NCBI GenBank assembly: GCA_900552675.1
Contig: USAI01000100.1
Span: forward strand, 1 to 6,705
Reading direction: 5' to 3'
Source of the DNA: an uncultured Prevotella sp.
GTDB lineage: Bacteria > Bacteroidota > Bacteroidia > Bacteroidales > Bacteroidaceae
Length of the DNA: 6,705 bases
Part shown: in pieces, positions 6,099 through 6,705 of the stretch
How positions within the stretch are numbered: the stretch's first letter is position 1
Layout: every line of letters begins with the position of its first letter
Notes under the pieces: generated by a model
The model's input: the letters and a program-made list of their open reading frames with translations, nothing else
What the model was told of the DNA's origin: nothing
The model's database searches: none
Position numbers and translations under genes: made by a program

Positions 6099-6569
6099 TT
6101 AATATTCGGTTTTAGCATCGCTCTTCTGCCACATCTCAAAAGCCAAGAGGGCTTCGTCGCGCAAGAGCGGATGCATGGGCTTGTGGCGATGCTCGGGAGC
6201 GAGCCCTATCTCGCGGTAGATGAAGTCGTCGTCGAAGTCGATGGCGGCAGCATCGTTACGGTTGTTGGCATAATAAATAGCGTCGAGGTGTGCCCAATAA
6301 ATGGCACCCAAACACATGGGGCAGGGCTCGCACGAGGTGTATATCACGCAGCCTTCAAGACTGAAAGTGCCCAACTTGCGTGTGGCTTGGCGTATGCAGT
6401 TTACCTCAGCATGGGCTGTGGGGTCGTTATCAAGGGTTACGCTGTTTGAGGCTTCGGCCACAATCTCGCCATTGCGAGCAATAACGGCACCAAAGGGGCC
6501 ACCACCGTTTTTCACACTCTCTATCGACAGGGCTATTGCTCTGCGCATTAGTTCTGTATCGTTCATCAT
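6099..6569 (-). CDS. guaD: Guanine deaminase, cytidine-deaminase fold
   Basis: This enzyme hydrolyses guanine to xanthine and ammonia in the cytoplasm, feeding purine salvage or nitrogen recovery. The zinc site is complete: H53 and the proton-shuttling E55 in T-A-H-A-E, plus C83 and C86 in PCPMC. GGPFGAV (23-29) forms part of the substrate pocket. At 156 residues it matches B. subtilis GuaD in length and closely in pattern, including YTSCEPCPMCLGAIYWA (77-93), D114 in the FDDDFIY segment, and a C-terminal E-Y. In the B. subtilis dimer D114 and terminal Y156 of the swapped tail help shape the active site, and both are kept here. That favours guanine deaminase over the tRNA adenosine deaminase TadA. 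Two ATG codons lie in tandem (6569 and 6566); either could be used. It has its own promoter-like box upstream and a terminator downstream, so it is probably monocistronic. Confidence 0.9.
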   Translation of the reverse strand: MMNDTELMRRAIALSIESVKNGGGPFGAVIARNGEIVAEASNSVTLDNDPTAHAEVNCIRQATRKLGTFSLEGCVIYTSCEPCPMCLGAIYWAHLDAIYYANNRNDAAAIDFDDDFIYREIGLAPEHRHKPMHPLLRDEALLAFEMWQKSDAKTEY

Positions 6570-6605
6570 AAAATAAATTTCAAGTTTCTGTTAGTTATCA
6601 TTAAC

Positions 6606-6633
6606 AATTATGTTACCAGAATTATGTTACCAG
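6606..6633. repeat. Perfect 14-bp tandem duplication in the guaD leader
   Basis: AATTATGTTACCAG occurs twice back to back, at 6606-6619 and 6620-6633, with no mismatch. A partial echo (ATGTTATC) follows at 6641-6648. It lies between the -7 box and the guaD start, within a leader of roughly 77 nt. It may be an operator-like or RNA element, or a recent slippage event. Confidence 0.85.
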
Positions 6634-6652
6634 CATTTGTATGTTATCGCTG

Positions 6653-6660
6653 CAAAGTTA
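6653..6660 (-). promoter_or_regulatory. Bacteroidetes-type -7 box for guaD
   Basis: The minus strand reads TAACTTTG followed by CA, an exact match to TAnnTTTG. It lies 84 bp before the guaD start codon, so transcription would begin near 6646. No convincing TTG stands at the expected -33 position. The remaining 45 bases up to the window end show no gene. Confidence 0.5.
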
Positions 6661-6705
6661 CTACAAAAAAGTGAAATGCGGAAAGATATAGTGATAGAAT
6701 TGAGT

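Noticed and set aside
6099..6569. tRNA adenosine deaminase TadA as the identity of the deaminase
   Set aside because: The length, the FDDDFIY segment with D114 and the terminal tyrosine match bacterial guanine deaminase, and the pattern agrees along the whole protein.
6606..6633. CRISPR array or iteron origin from the short tandem repeats here and at 1017-1071
   Set aside because: The units are adjacent with no unique spacers, too few and too short, and no replication or Cas gene is nearby.

Overview
The window looks like chromosomal DNA from a Bacteroidales bacterium, most likely Prevotella or a close relative. Four things point there: a DUF4290 gene (a family I know essentially from Bacteroidetes), the DUF4290–rimM–dxr–rseP neighbourhood, AT-rich leaders without clear Shine-Dalgarno sequences, and upstream octamers that fit the Bacteroidetes -7 box TAnnTTTG. 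All convincing genes lie on the minus strand, so transcription runs from high to low coordinates. No tRNA, rRNA, CRISPR array, insertion sequence or phage gene was seen.

Layout in transcription order. Bases 6570-6705 hold a likely promoter and a leader with a perfect 14-bp tandem duplication. guaD (6099-6569) encodes a guanine deaminase. A 420-bp gene-free stretch (5679-6098) follows. It holds a terminator-like structure with a duplicated arm, a -7 promoter box, and an unusually structured leader of about 240 nt. Next is a compact five-gene run: tsaB (tRNA t6A synthesis), a DUF4290 gene, rimM (30S maturation), dxr (second step of the MEP isoprenoid pathway) and rseP (site-2 intramembrane protease). 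Gaps are 66, 0, 54 and 45 bp, so this is very probably one operon. A 181-bp spacer (992-1172) has a perfect 17-bp inverted repeat and a 16-bp tandem repeat. The last gene encodes a secreted protein of unknown function whose C-terminus runs off the window at base 1.

The five-gene run joins tRNA modification and ribosome assembly to isoprenoid-precursor synthesis and envelope proteolysis: a housekeeping operon rather than an accessory system. I found no convincing new multi-gene system. The most unusual signal is the non-coding leader in front of tsaB. It has three GAAGTT and three AACTTC copies that could form competing helices, three tightly packed hairpins with 3-nt loops, a terminator-like hairpin with a short U-run about 55 nt before tsaB, and a possible 10-codon leader ORF ending inside one hairpin. 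It could be an attenuator, a dispersed intergenic repeat, or both.
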